DNA from: Sipunculus nudus
Lineage: Eukaryota > Annelida > Sipuncula > Golfingiida > Sipunculidae
Length of the DNA: 64,000 nucleotides
Reading direction: 5' to 3'
NCBI GenBank assembly: GCA_026874595.1
Contig: CM049311.1
Location: 19,776,176-19,840,175, forward strand
Shown here: piece by piece, positions 1 through 14,800 of the stretch
Layout of the letters: every line of letters starts with the position of its first letter
Numbering within the stretch: the stretch's first letter is position 1
Notes under the pieces: generated by a model
Databases searched by the model: none
What the model saw: only the letters and a program-made list of their open reading frames with translations
Told to the model about the DNA's origin: nothing
Translations under genes and position numbers: made by a program

Positions 1-197
1 GGTCAGACGTGGTTGACCTTTCACCCTTGGCAGGTGAACAGTTCTTCACGGCCATCGCTTCTAGCGGGTCTGAGCCTGATGTGTACACTCCGTCTTCCGC
101 CTACCTCAGTGTCTGTCACTCACTTGGCACTGTGCCAGGAACACAGTGTCCTGTCTATGCAGCAGGGTGTATTGTTGAAAAAGGTGGCAAGTTCAAG
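1..197 (+). CDS. IGF2R: IGF2R-like exon a (partial start)
   Basis: The reading frame starts at position 3 and gives VVDLSPLAGEQFF, then YLSVCHSLG and YAAGCIV. This is the first half of an MRH repeat (repeat 12-like). The donor is AAG|GTCAGT at 197/198 in phase 0. A CAG at 4-6 could be the acceptor, or the exon may begin before the window. Confidence 0.85.
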
Positions 198-3100
198 GTC
201 AGTACTAAGACTGAAACAAGTGGCAAATTTTTCATTTGGGAACTCATTGGCTGTTACCTGATGTACCTTTTACTTTAATGACAGGTGACATTTAGATGAA
301 GAAAATGTAAGAAATGGGAATTTTAATTGTCTTTATTGGGTAATATTATTCCAAGTGCTTCTCTCATACAATTCATATAGACTGTATATTTAATCAGGTA
401 ATGTCCATAAAGGGATACTATGACCATTTTAGATAAATGTAAGATTTTTTATTTATTTTGGTAAGAAACAAATAAGATTTTACTTGAATGTTTCGTAACA
501 ATGTAAATATCCATTTACATTTCTCACATTCTGCATGAGTTTGTGAGTGCTGATTAGTTCTCATGTGCACCGACATTTTGAAACATTTACACAGTAGGAC
601 ACAATTACATGATTATTTAAAAAAGAAATATTGTATTTAAAGAGAATTGAAGCTGTCTGCTGTTTGTTGATATGCATGATGTGCTGTAGTGGAATTGTAT
701 TTAATAAAGTTATGCTTATCAGATGTTTTCAAGTTTGAACTTCAGATTTTATAATAAGAAAATTTATAAGATATTTATTATTGAATATGTAATTTAAATT
801 TTTTTTATCTATATTCTTTGATCATGCCCTTCTGCTCTACAATTTTAGAGACTTTTCCACTGAATAGACCAAAGTGATCATAAAATTTTGTTCAATTATA
901 AACATTTTGCTATTGTGGTAAATTGTAATAATTTTATTTTACACAGAACATAGGTCATGTTCACCAGCCTCCACAGATCGATAACAAGTATGGTCATGTG
1001 ACCTTAGAATATGACCATGGTGGAACATGTGAAGTGAACGCGACAGACACCTGGGAAACCACCATCATCTTCTTGTGTGATAAGGATGCTGGCAAGGTAA
1101 AGATAAACAAGATTTTAACAAATATATTTTCAGGGTTCAGTTACTATGCAGGGAAAATCACTCCAATGTAAGCAATGTTCCAGTTGCATGTAATTTACTA
1201 TTTCATCAAAGATGCACTCTGTACATACTGGTCATCTGTTGTGTGTAAGTCCTTTAGTGCCTGTTTTGTGGGTATACATTATATAAATATATATAAACAG
1301 TATGCCATTCAAGATCAGGTAGATTTTCTACTTACATCATTTGAGATATGACAAATAAGACCTTTTGATAAAACTGGCCCAAACATGTAGTGTCAGTCAT
1401 AGCCAATAGATGTCTGTAAGTGGTGGCATCCCTGGCTATGAATCCTTCAATTAAAAATAATGCAATAGTTGTTTTAGGTAAATGTTTGACCTCATCAAGT
1501 ATGTATTGTTTTCAAATAGGTTCATTGTTATTAGCTTATTTTATAGCAAAGTTTAAAAAAAACAATAAGAACAATGCTCAACCCACAAGATAGATATAGA
1601 TCTATATAAATATATATATAGATTTAGATATTAATGTTTCACTCAATCTTTTTCTTTTCTGTGGCAGGGAAAACCTCAGCTAGAAATGATCATCAATTGT
1701 AAGTATTTGTTCGAATGGAGAACATCTGTGGTTTGTCGAGAGGAACCGCCAGCAACGAAACCTGCCAGGGACTGTTCTTATAATGACAAGCAGTCAGCAC
1801 ATATCTACAACTTCACAGGCCTGGCCTTACCTACTTCTTATCAGGTATGTGTGGCCTCCACCTGAGTCCACCAATACAGTGGTCCCTGGTTTAAGAGACC
1901 GTAGATCATTCTACCACCTGCTGTTATTGACAGTTTTCCCTATGCATAAACACAGTTTACCTTGAAAATGTACCTGGATAAAGTAACCACCTTCCATACC
2001 CCACCACTGATGGCCAAATTTTGGTCCAAATATTATAATTTCACCTGCTTTGAACTAACAGAGCACTACACATGTGAAAGTGAGTGATAACTGGGTGATC
2101 ATGGTGTTTGTTTGGAGTTTAGATGATCAGTCAGTGATAGATAGTGTTGTTTATGCTTTCACCAGGCGTATATTATTGCCATTTAATTAGGTTCTGATGT
2201 GCAAATGAAGGTGGTACTTTTCTCCCAAATTAAGAGCTCTGGACTTACACTTTATATGGAAAATTATTGATTTTAACCATATATGTAAATAAAACAACTC
2301 TGTGTCTCAGTTTTATTTAGCAAATAAGAATGATAAAAATAATGTACATACTCGTTAATTAGGTAAATACTTAAATTGTTCACATCCTTTGATCAAACAA
2401 CCATCTGCGATAACTGACCATTTTCTTTGTTACTAAAGGTGGTCTCTCAAAGCAGGGACCACTGTAATCCAGATATGAGCAAATTCCATTTTCATTTCTG
2501 ATCTGGAAATGGGATAAAAGATAAGAAATGCAATAATTAATGCAAAACCTCTTTATGCCATGTTTCAAGCGTGTAAGGTCCTCTTATTCAAAATAAATAA
2601 ATTCAGTGTTTGTCTGCATTAATACTTTGTCATGTATGTGTTGTAACTCATTGAAGCAAATAGGTGAATTACCTATTTATTTTGCCATATTTCAGGTAAA
2701 AGATTTCCATCTTAATATGTGTACAGCAGTGAAGGGTGTGGCAGGATGTGAAAATGCCGCTGTCTGTAAGATCGTTAACGGTAAAGCTGTGTCTTACGGT
2801 GCCCCAGACCAAGTCACTTTCGTAGATGAAGGCAACATCAAGCTCGCTTATCATGGTGGAAGCAAATGCCCTAATGGTGTGTTTTGTTTTGTGTATATAT
2901 GTCTCTATTCACATATTTAACAGTAATCTAAATCAAGATACTGAACATCTCAAACATATAATCAGTATGCATAAGTTGTACATTAGCTATTAAATGAAAT
3001 CTGGAAAATTCACAGAAAGACCTTTGTAATGCGCTCTTTACAACTGTACAATTAAACCATTTTCAGTATGAAGCGGTAATTTTGGGATGAGGAGAGGCCA

Positions 3101-6100
3101 TCTGCAGGGATGGAAAGTTACTTATCTCTTCCTTCTCTTAAGGGTCACTTTTATCATTCAATCCAGTGACATCCACTAATAACTGTGTTGCCTGGTAACA
3201 GCATTAATCAGCACATCATCAAACCAAAAGACAGGCCAGGGTGATCACATGACCTTAGTCAATCTTTACATTGGCTGTAATTATCATCAATATAAATTGA
3301 CCTGTAAAATCTGTAATACAGGTCCACTTAAAATTGTTATTGCAGATTCATCTTGTGGATCTTTTCTCCCAATTATGTTTCTTATTGTCCCCCACTTCCT
3401 CGGAACGGGAGCCATTGATTTGGGTTTGTCTGCTTGATTGTCTCTCTGTCAGGTTTTCGTTTCTGTGCGATAACTTTCCTAAATATCATCTGATTTCATT
3501 CAAATTTGGGTCAGTGATTGCTCTCATGCAGACCTAGGTTGGGATTGGTTTATGAGTGTCTGAAAATTTTTGATCAGCAGCTCAAAAACAAAACAAAAAA
3601 TTCCCCATTGGTTCCCAATTCACAACCAAAAATTATGACATGTGAAAACATCTTCAGGGGGCAATGCAAACTAAAACACAGTGACTATGACATGTGGAGA
3701 CATCTTCAGGGGACAATAAAAACTAAAATATATTGATAGGGCTGGCAGGGGATAACAAGAGGTGGAAGCCGGGGACATAAATTCACCGTTTTTGCTTGTT
3801 TTAGACTTATATGTGTTAATTTCAGCTTTTCACATGTGACAAGGTACAACCAAAGAGATTCAATAAAGTCAAATTATCAAATAAAAATTTTGAGGCATGC
3901 AAGCAGTGCCTGAAAAATTGATCTTTTCAGCCTTAATGATGATTTTGTAATCTATATATTTTTACAGGTCAGTACAGTTCAAGCTCCTACATCTTGTTCT
4001 CTTGCTCTCGTCATCCACCAGGAGAAGACTTCATCCATGTTGAACAGGAGGTAAGGAGTGTGTGTGTGTATATATGTGTGTGTATGGAAGCTTCATTGAG
4101 TGATTCATGGGTGACACTTTTCTTAACACTACATATGTATTCTTAGGACCCAGTTTGCAAGTCATGTCTTTAACCACAAGGGCTAGAATGTTCCAATTTG
4201 ACATCTTGAAATCTCAATTTACAGCCTGACCTAGATCATTTTGACTTAATTCTTGTGAGAAACAGGACATGATATTCGCGGTTACAAAGCCAAAGTGGCA
4301 ATTACAGTTCAAAGCGTTATTTAGAAGTCACAGGAATGTGATGTCTCTCATTCACACATCTAACTACCTAATAATCTTAAAAAAAATAGCTTGATCAGAA
4401 CTTCAGAGCCCTATTGAACACAGTTGCAAAATGTTAACTTAAGTGGTCATATATGCTTAAACATTAAAATAAATCAAAGCTCCGCCAGTGATGACACTAC
4501 TTGTAAAAATAGAGTGGTTATATATTTAAAATGACTACATAAGAAGTATTAACTGATATAATTGTTTGTGTGATTGACAGGTTGACCAGTGCAGTGTAGT
4601 TTTCACATGGTTGACCCCTCTGGCCTGCCCCCCAGTGATACGAGAATGTGTTTACTCAGCAGATGGCGACACTTATGATCTGTCTCTCTTATCCAGAGCT
4701 CACAAAAGCTGGCAGATCACTGATACCCATGGAGAAAAGTAAGTACCTATTCAATATTATTTCTTAAATTTCTGTAAAATTCCTGCAACATTCCCTTAGT
4801 CAGCCCTGTATACTGCATCTGGTCTGAGGCTGTTTATCAGTCCAAAGTGCTCCACCTGTCTTAAAATAGCTAAACTAAAGATGTTTCCCAGAGAAACTGT
4901 TATTATCAGTGATACAATCCCTTGAATATTATGCCCAACATGCAAATGTCATAGATGGCTCCTACATTTGTCACATTACCTACTGATAAGCATATAAAAT
5001 AAATATATTTTAAAAAATATTTAAAATAAATGATAAAAGACATCTACAGAAAATCAGCAACTTAATTATTTGGCTTGACTTATAATGGGCTGCCCAAAAA
5101 ATGTACTGACAAAGTAATTTTCTTTGTGGATTGTAATTTTTGCTATGTATATATTGTAGAATTTCACCTTTTGAAAGATTAATCGCCATTTTGTTTTAAT
5201 AAAGTTTAGCTAAAATTGTAAATCAAAATTTTTTTTAAAATTTTATTTAGAGTCTTGTGTTTTTAATAGGTGGCCTCTCATCAGCCTGTCTCAACAAGAT
5301 ACTGCTTAAACCCAATAAGATGGCCAACTTTAACTTCTTAATAATTTTTACTTTAAAATTATTTTGCCATCCATTCACTTGACGCAAGGTGCTTGCTTTA
5401 ACTTGGCAGAGCAGTTATGTTTTGAGCTGAGTTCTGTACACCTTGATTAAGAGGGGAAAAACAGTCATTATTTAATTTTGCTAATTTGTATCCCGTCTCT
5501 CCTCTCTATTAGAACACGTTATATGACTTACCATTAACTGGTCATGCATGTTAACATTGTTATCAAATAAATACAGGTCTCTATGCCAATATGACAGACA
5601 GTTTATTCCTGGTCATTGTCATCTCTGATTAAAAGTGTTTCTATTGCCTGCTGAACTGCACTTGGGTCAAACAGGTCAACCCCCAGAAACAGATTTTAAT
5701 GTAGTTTCCACTGTAACACAATCAATATATTACATCAAATAATGTTGCCAGAATAGGTCAACAGAAGAAGACCACAGTGTATGGACTAAGGGTAGCTTAT
5801 TTGTATCAAGTATTTAATGTTTTAGAAATAACACATTTCAAACATTATTTTGGATGTAATTTGTATATAGGTGACATCATAATGAATTCAATAAATAAAA
5901 TAACTTATCTTATTTTAATTGATGAAACTCAAAACATGGGTAAAAATACAAGTTTGGATGTGTATGTGCCAGTTTATTGAAAAAATTCTCATTTATACTT
6001 AGTTAGGAGGTTAGTGAAAATCTTTGTTCAGGTCTGAAGAAAAAATATGCAGATTTTGGCCAATCTCCCAAAATTTTTTAGGGGCCTTGAAATTTCAACA

Positions 6101-9100
6101 GTAAAATCATGGGTAACTTCAAACATTTGTGATAGACACAATTCCTCCCCTCTTGACCAGTATGAAGACAATATCAGTAAAACCAGTTATTAACATAAAA
6201 TTAATATGTACATTTCAGATACTGGCTTAACCTTTGCCGTGGCATACAGGATGGTCCAGCAGGGTGTGGTAATGATGCTGCAGCGTGCCGCAAGCTCCCA
6301 GGGGGAGACGTAGAGGTCCTCGGAGAAGTCTCTTCACAAAAAATACAGAAATCAGGTCAGGGGTGGCACATAAATTATATGAATTTAGGTTGCTCATTTT
6401 ATGAGAACTGGCCAAATAGTGTTTGAGTTATGACTGGTAGTCTATGGCTGTAATAGGAGTCTGTGGAAGTTTCATGGTAAGTCAGTATTTCAGAGTGAGG
6501 CTTTCATTAGATTCAATAACATTCACTACCATTTGGGGAAACTTCAAATCATTTTGGTAAGATTAGATTGATTACAGGGATGGAATGGCCAGGGAAAGGG
6601 AGACACTTAAAATCACACAAGGAGGCTACATTGAAAGGGTGGACAGGTCCTGACATGTTTAAAACAAAGTTGGTGATCTTGACCTTAAATCAACTGAAAT
6701 ACAGGAATGTGAAACAGTGAAATGTACTGCATATTATTTTCCTCAAATGTGATATATGTACTGTTTCAACCATATTTATGGATATGTCTGAAACTGGTTA
6801 CCCTGTCCAAGGTACATGTTAATAAATGCTTCAGATGAAAGGGTGACCTTTTTTCAGTGGCTGAGGATACTATGCCTTTTCCAGGTACTTCTGGTTTAAC
6901 AATAGGCCATGAAGGTGATGGACTAAAATTAAACTTTGTTAAGTTATTATTATAGCATTAACAGCCCAAATATAACATGTTTGTTGTAGTCATCTCTGAA
7001 AGATTTGTTATGGAGCAAACAACATTTTAGGGACAAATGAAAGTAACAGTATTATATGAAGACCATATATTCTTTAATATTAACCTCCAGGTATTCCTGC
7101 TGATTTCGATATACATTTATCTATTATTCAGAGAAAGGTTTGCTCGAGGTCAGCTACTCAGAAGGCAGCAGCGCCTGTGCTCACGTCGTCAGGCGCAGCG
7201 ATAACTCACCAGCTTCAGTCGTGATCAACTTCAAGTGTGGCAATACCATCGGTACACCAAAACTTGTATCCAGGTAATTCAGTCCGCTTATACTTTGTTT
7301 TTCAATGGTGTGGAATGACGTAAATGATTCTTTTCAGGTTTGTCAGAATCATAGTATATAGGGAATATGCCAATTTAATTTTATTATTTTCATTGCTAAA
7401 ATCAAATATGAGTAGTTTGAATGGTCATTGAACTTTAATAATATGTGTTTTTGTGACACGGTGCATATATGTATGCATGATCATCAAATTTTCTTTTTAA
7501 ATTTTCAGAATATTTTTTAAAGTAAATGTTAATTTGATATAATTTCAGGCCAACAGTTGCTGGAAACTGTCAATTTGTATTTGAATGGACAAGTCGGCTT
7601 GCTTGCAAGGAGAAAAGGTATTACAAGCATACAACACATTGCAATCATCACCATAACAACACAGGACATCTTTCCCTCAACAAGCTTTATAGTGTATATA
7701 ATGACTTCTATATAACCACCGCTTTCAACAGAAGGGTTTGCTAGGTCCTGCTACCAGGGTGTGGGCACAAGGCCAAGAATATTTTGGACAAACCAGAGCT
7801 GATTATTGTAAGTCATACAGGGTTTCCAGCCATCCATGAAATCAGGAAAAGCTTGGAAAATGAGTTTCTGTTTTTTAGCTCAGCTGACTATAAGTCATCT
7901 GAGCTATAGTCGTGGTCCATTGTCCATCGTCCGTCCTTCTGTCTGTCCATCCGTCCGTCCGTCTGTCCGTCTGGATGTCCGTCCGTAAGACTGGCACGTT
8001 TCGACACCGCTGGACCTTCGAATCTGAAATTCGGCAAACAGTTAGATGTCCCCAAAATCTCCTACCATGCAGAAAATTTGGTCAATAGGACTTTGTTCCT
8101 TCGAGATATTAAGAAAAAACCTCAATTTTTTATTAGAAATCTATTTTCACACTTCAGGACTGCCTAATATCAAAACCACTCATCTGGTTTTCTTCATATT
8201 TACCATAAATGTTCCTCTATATAGTTCCTATGTACATGCCAGATATTAAGTCAGTATTATATAATTTAAAAAGGTTATGGGCCCAAACATAATGGACTTT
8301 GTAAAAAAATCAGGAAGATATTTGGTCACTTAAGACCAAAAGTGTAAAAGGTAGGGACTTTTTTCCAGTAATACAACTTTAATTAATCAAAATTTAATTG
8401 TATACCAAAAATTAGATCAAAATCTGTTAAATTTTTTTAAATATTGGCAAAAATATAAAATTGGTACCTTAAATTTTGCCCAGCTTTGGCCACGGCACAT
8501 TTTTTTCCTGTAAGTACTGTGGATTTAATTTTCACAGCATGTATACATAATTTGAAAATAAAAGCTGCAAAATTAGGCTAGTTATTGAATTTTTTTGGAG
8601 GCTCTTGTTGTTTTCCCTTACATTGTCAAGCAGTCCACTTCGATGACTGTAGGTCATTCAATGCACATCTCTATGCTCCCCAGGCTGTTGGCATAATTTT
8701 AGATGTCCCCAAAATCTCCTACCATACCGAAAATTGGGTCATTAGGACTTCTTTCCTTCGAGATATTAAGGAAAAAACTCCATTTTCCATAAAAAAAGCC
8801 ATTGTTACACTTCAAGGCTGCCTAATATCAAAACCACTGATCTGTTTTTGATCGTATATAGTATTCACATTCTTTCATACATTTTCTATAAACTTACCAA
8901 AAATTAGGTCAGTATTGGGTATTATTTTGAAGTTATGGGCCAAAACATAATGCAGTTTTTTAAAAAATCAGGAAATATATTTACTCACCTAACATGAGAA
9001 TTGCTGAACCTAGAGACTTTTTGTCAGGAATATAACTTTATTTAATCAAGATTCAATTGTTTACCCAAAATTAGATCTGAATTTTGCAAATTTTTCAAGT

Positions 9101-11715
9101 TATTAGCATAAATAAAAAATCAATACCTTAAATTTTGTCCAACTTTGGCACTGTTGATTTAATTTTCACAGCATATATACATAAGGATTTAATCTTTTAA
9201 AATCTGAAATTTCAAAGAAATTGATTGAAAAGAATAGCTTTTATTCATGTTTTCATACACCATGTTAAGTGTTGTTTACATCTAGCCCACCTAGTAGTAC
9301 AGCCTTCACTTGCATTATGTAACCCACCCCAGGCAGCTTGCCTTGGGTCAGCTTGGCCACTACCAGCAGGCTTCCCCTCTGCCCTGCATTCCCCCCCCCC
9401 CCCCCCCAGATGGTGCATAAACTAGATGAATGTTATTATTTTCTGTATTTGATTCATTCTTATTCTAGGCTATGCTACATTTTAGATTTTGTATTGTACC
9501 ACCAGGGTTACAATGATTAAAGTGTACATTTAATTGTGTCCACAAAGTGGTGTATTGCTATGAAAGTGTGGATGTTCATGAGATAAGTAATTCCTTACTT
9601 CAGAGGAGTAAAAACTTCACCAGATGTGAAATTGACTATTAATTCCAGTAATAAATTAAAACTGGGATAGTAATTAGCACAATGATATTGTTTGTCCCTC
9701 ATTCAACCAACAGTGTGTATACTTTATTTGAAAAGATGTTTTATTTTATCAAATTTACTTAATCTTTTATTTTATTTTGGTGAATAAAATTAAGCATGTA
9801 CTGAAAACTCCAATGTGCAAAACTTTTTAATAGTGATTCAAGGAATATTCTTGTAGATGCCATGTTGTGGCATTATTTTCTTTTAAATTCAGTTTAAACA
9901 TTTATGATTTAAAATAATAAAATATATGTGTATGCATAATATGACCCAATATGAGCTACACTCTGGATATATGATGATTGCAACTTTTGCAACCATTCTA
10001 ATATTTTAACTTATAGTTTCAGTTTTTTACTCTGTATATATAATGATTGCAACTTTTGCAACAATTCTAATATTTTAACTTATATTTTCAGGTTTTTTTA
10101 TTAAAAATTTATAAAACCTGTAAATAAAAAAAATGATTCAGATAAAAACTTCTTAATGGAAAAAGTGGATTTGCTTAAAAAATAGGCTTATATATAAACT
10201 TAAATGCATTATTCCCTTGAAAGTGAAATAAAGGTATTAGTCCATTCTGTCCACTTGCCTGTCCATCTGTAAATTTTCATATGTATTACAGTATCTCAAA
10301 ACTTTTACTGTTTTTCTTCATGACAGTCCTGTCAGAGTATTAGTTTGCAATCATATATTTAGAACTTTACTATAACCAAGTAGGAGGGCCCCTTTCCTCT
10401 TAGCTTTTCATATTCTTATATAAATGAAAAACATTACAATAGAATATTTCTACATCCACCTTCGTGCTGCCCTCACTTTTCCCTTCTCCGAACCCCATCC
10501 CAAAGTCAGCCTCAGTAAGCAAGAACAAGATGAATCAGATATATTCATACTTTAATATTTTGTATAACTATTCCTCCATAGGTACCTATGTACATGCCAG
10601 AAATTATGTCAATATTGTGTAATATGTAGACATAGTGGGCATCACAATAATGTACCTTGTCAAGACTAAAGAGATATTGTGTCATACAGTCACCAATTCA
10701 TAGTTAATCATAACATCATATCTGTCAAATTGAAAGCTTGCAGACTACCATTCACTTTAGATCCTTCAACAAATAGCCTTATCATCATTCTACTACTGCT
10801 TATTACTGCTGTTATTGCATTCATATTTGCTCAAATATATCACAATTTTCAACCCCTCCTAAATAAATAAAAAATAAACCACTATATTTGTCTCTATTAA
10901 TCCATCAGTCAGGTTATTTCATTTATCATTTACTCACATATTACATTACATTCCTTTATAATAGCCCAACATGTCCATGATATTCATAAGCTTTATCGAC
11001 TCGATATAGTATCACAGTGGAGAAACATTTATAGTCCAATCACGATCAGCTGAGCGCCGTGACCCATGGGTCCCTTGTTTACCAGGCAGGGAAAACTCAG
11101 GAAAATTGACTTGTGAGAAAAAAAAAGAAGGAAAAAGCAGAGAATAAGTCCTGAAGACAAAGTGGCCAGTTTGTTATTTTTGTCTCATGCCCATATAACA
11201 TATATAGTGAATGGCTATCTTGCCTTTTCAGTGTATCAAAATAATTATCCTGGAATTTAAATTTTGTCCTAGAAATTACATGGAAAACTTTATGATATGC
11301 TTTTAACCATACCTTGCCAAATTTGAAACATGCAGTACTCACTGTCATTAGTTGGAAAATTCTTGGCCCTGTGCCAGCTCCCATGGGGCAATTACCAGCA
11401 AACCCTGCTATTGGAAGTAGTGGTTAAGTTGAAGAAGTTCAAAATGAATGTAGAGCGACCAATGTGTAAGTAAGTTTTGTAAAGAAAAACCAATAAAGCA
11501 ATTGTGAACTTTATTATTACTTCAAATATTAACTATCAATAAATATTTTAATATTTAATGTTACCTTTTATTACTTTTGATATTTCAATGTGATAACACT
11601 GGTGATCATTTCAGGTCTACTTTGAAGACTCCTGAAAACAACATATTGAGTGATCCTGAAAGTGGACAGAAGCTTGATCTCACAAAGATTACTCACAGAG
11701 TGTAAGTTTTTGTCT

Positions 11716-11801
<86 letters not shown>

Positions 11802-14800
11802 TTTGACAGTTAGAACATTGCTACTTATAATTATTATGGTAGCAACATTTATTATTCATGGCCCATATCATTTGTTGTATGAGTGTTTATTAATGTTTTA
11901 ATATTTTTGTAGAACAAGGGTCACTGTAAATGTGAATAATAATTGATTGGATGAAGTAAGATGGTGTCTATAAGGATAAGTTTTAGTTAATAATTTATGA
12001 TAATATGAATTATTATGAAAAGAATGACAGAATGCATACTGATTTAACAGAAAAATATTCAGGTCTGGCAGGAAATTTTTATCTCTACTGGTAAGATTTG
12101 CAAGATCACCAGTTAATGTCAAGTTTAAATGGTTGGTGATAGGTTTTTTAGATCCAAAATTTTTCATGCTTTAAATTCTGTGAAAATTTCAGAATTTTAA
12201 TCTCCTAATCAGATTTTTACTCTTCATATGAGAGGAATTTGCATACAAAATAACTCACAATTTAATTGTTTTAATCTCTTATTTAGTGTACAGAGTATAT
12301 CAACACCCTCTAACCAAAGTGCCTTCAAGCTGAATATTAATGGTCCCATAGTGCCTAAAGTACCAGGATGTGAAGGTGCTGCTGTCTGTATGCAGAAAAC
12401 TGATAAATCTCAAAACCACAGTATTGGAGACTTCGAAAAAGCAAAATACTTTATTGATGGTAAGGCCTTTTGACTTCTTTCAAATCACTGCATAGGACAC
12501 AAAATTAGTTTGTTATTTACATATCAGTAGTTAAGCTTATATTGAAGACAGACATGAAGTATGAAATATATAATTATGTTTCTGCAGTAATATATTATTT
12601 TATGTTCATACATATTCATACATATAATGATAATGTTTATGTTACTTACCTGTGCGCTGTATACTTTTATTGATCCTTGAAAAAAGTATACTTTTCTAGA
12701 TTGAGGAAAAATTCTATCCAAATAGAGGATAAAGTTACACCTCTCTAATAAGACCATCTGTCTATTAAGACCACCTGTCTATTAAGACCACCTGTCTATT
12801 AAGACCACCTGTCTATTAAGACCACCTGTCTATTAAGACCATGCCATAGTGATCTGAAAGCATTCACATTGGTTATAACTGGTTGTGTAATAAGACGACC
12901 TGTGAATTAAGACAACTTTTTGTGTGTCCCACTGGTGGTCTTATAACACACATTTAACTGTATTAATTCTGTGGTACAAGTTATATTTCACTCTTTTATG
13001 TTGTATGGCTCACCATGGCCTGTTAAATCTGTTTTGTCTGCTTTAGATGGTGTGTTGGAAATACATTATCTGTCTAGTACTAATTGTTACCGTGACCCAA
13101 GAAGGAGGGGCAAAGCCAGCTCTGTGATAGATATTCACTGCTCACAAGATACATCGGTAAGCACTTAAACACACATAAACATTTGCTATAGCCTGTGTGT
13201 TATCTCACTGTATTAGTTCATTTTGATTTTTTACAGAAGTTTAATAGCAAAACCTTCCTGGCACACAGACTTACTTTCTCCAGAAAAAGGGTTGTTTCCA
13301 TGTACGCGTATATGCATATATGTGTGAATTGGCAGTCTGTTATGATTGTACAGTGGATCAAGCAGGCCTTACACAAAAACCTGGTGAAATGATGTCATTT
13401 TACCCTGAATCCATGCGTTCACGACCCCATGCATTAAAATCACTCCTGTGCTGATTCTCACACATATATACCCACATACACATATACCCTGACGGACACA
13501 TGGAACATGGAAACATTGAAACTCCCCTTTAACCTGTTTCAAATATTGTTATGGTTCTGAAGGTTAGTAAACACAGTCAACATGTGTCTCTTAAAAAAAA
13601 TAACAAGACTGCCTGACCAGAGTTCTCTAGTATATGTGAGAGTTCCCCAGCAAGGAGAAGAAACATGCATTATAAAACAAACACAGAAGAAACACTGATT
13701 AGAAGCTTGAAAAATCTTGATTTGTGCAGCTGTGCATAATGGCTACAAAATGGCATGTTGATGTTTGTGGCACTGATCACGCCCAATGCAAGCTTTTTTT
13801 CACTTGGGTTCATGAGTTAACAAACAGTTTTAGAACAAAATATTGTCAGATACCAAATTTATTTAGGCAGATAACTGTATATTTCATCAATATATAACAT
13901 GCCTGGCATGTGAATAGGTCCCTTTAATGAACTTTTTTTGCTTTGTTAGTACCGGTACTGCCTTATTATCCATTCTTGCTTTGGGACAGATCCACTCAAC
14001 TTCAGCTTGGTTTGTATTGAGATTGCTTTACTCATGGGGCTGAGCTTACCTGTTGGATAACCCTGGCTAAGTTTCTGATAGATTCAAAAGACAGATAGAT
14101 GCAAAAGACCCCTTTTTCTTATTTTCTTTATAATCTCTTTGGAATATATGGGGAAAAAATGACACCCCTCCCCCCTTAGGACACATTTGGCATCATTCTT
14201 GACACTAAAGAACTGAAAAACAGGCTTTTACCAGGCGTGGCCACAGAGGACTTGTATGACAAAAAAAGTTCACATATATGGTGCCACGGTCAATTATAAT
14301 ACAGATTACCTACAGTTCAAACAATACCTTTTTAAACAGGGACAGAAATATTATTTAAGAGAAAACTCAGGACTACATAGATTTTGGCAAGATCTCCGGT
14401 GAAGCCTGAAACAAAATGTTGATGGCCTAGTAATCGTGAACAGTGTTGAGCACCTCGAAAGCTAGAGGCTTGCAGGTGTTCAAGATGGCTGACAAATATT
14501 TTGAAATATTGTTAACACTGCAACCTTTCTATTATGGGAATCTCAAATCAAACACATCACAGTTTCTGGGATATGCCTAGTGTTATCACCACATAAGCTG
14601 ATTACATTAATATGATTTTATAAAAGTTATTTTTATCCATTACAAAGAAACCTAATGGTTAATGATATTGCAGCAATAACTGCCTTATACCTGTTGCATT
14701 AGTCAGTTCCTTTTCATTAGGGAAGATTCAAGCTGCTACTTCATATAATCTGTAGTCCATTATTGTTAACTTTTCATTTCAGTTGAGGCCAGTGTTCACT

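Noticed and set aside
10679-10870. Small hydrophobic open frame, with a mirrored copy at 26536-26745
   Set aside because: It is duplicated only because it lies in mobile elements A and D. There is no start or regulatory support and the frames differ at the ends.
11097-11384. 95-codon minus-strand frame after element A
   Set aside because: It starts in intron sequence with no supporting splice sites or similarity.
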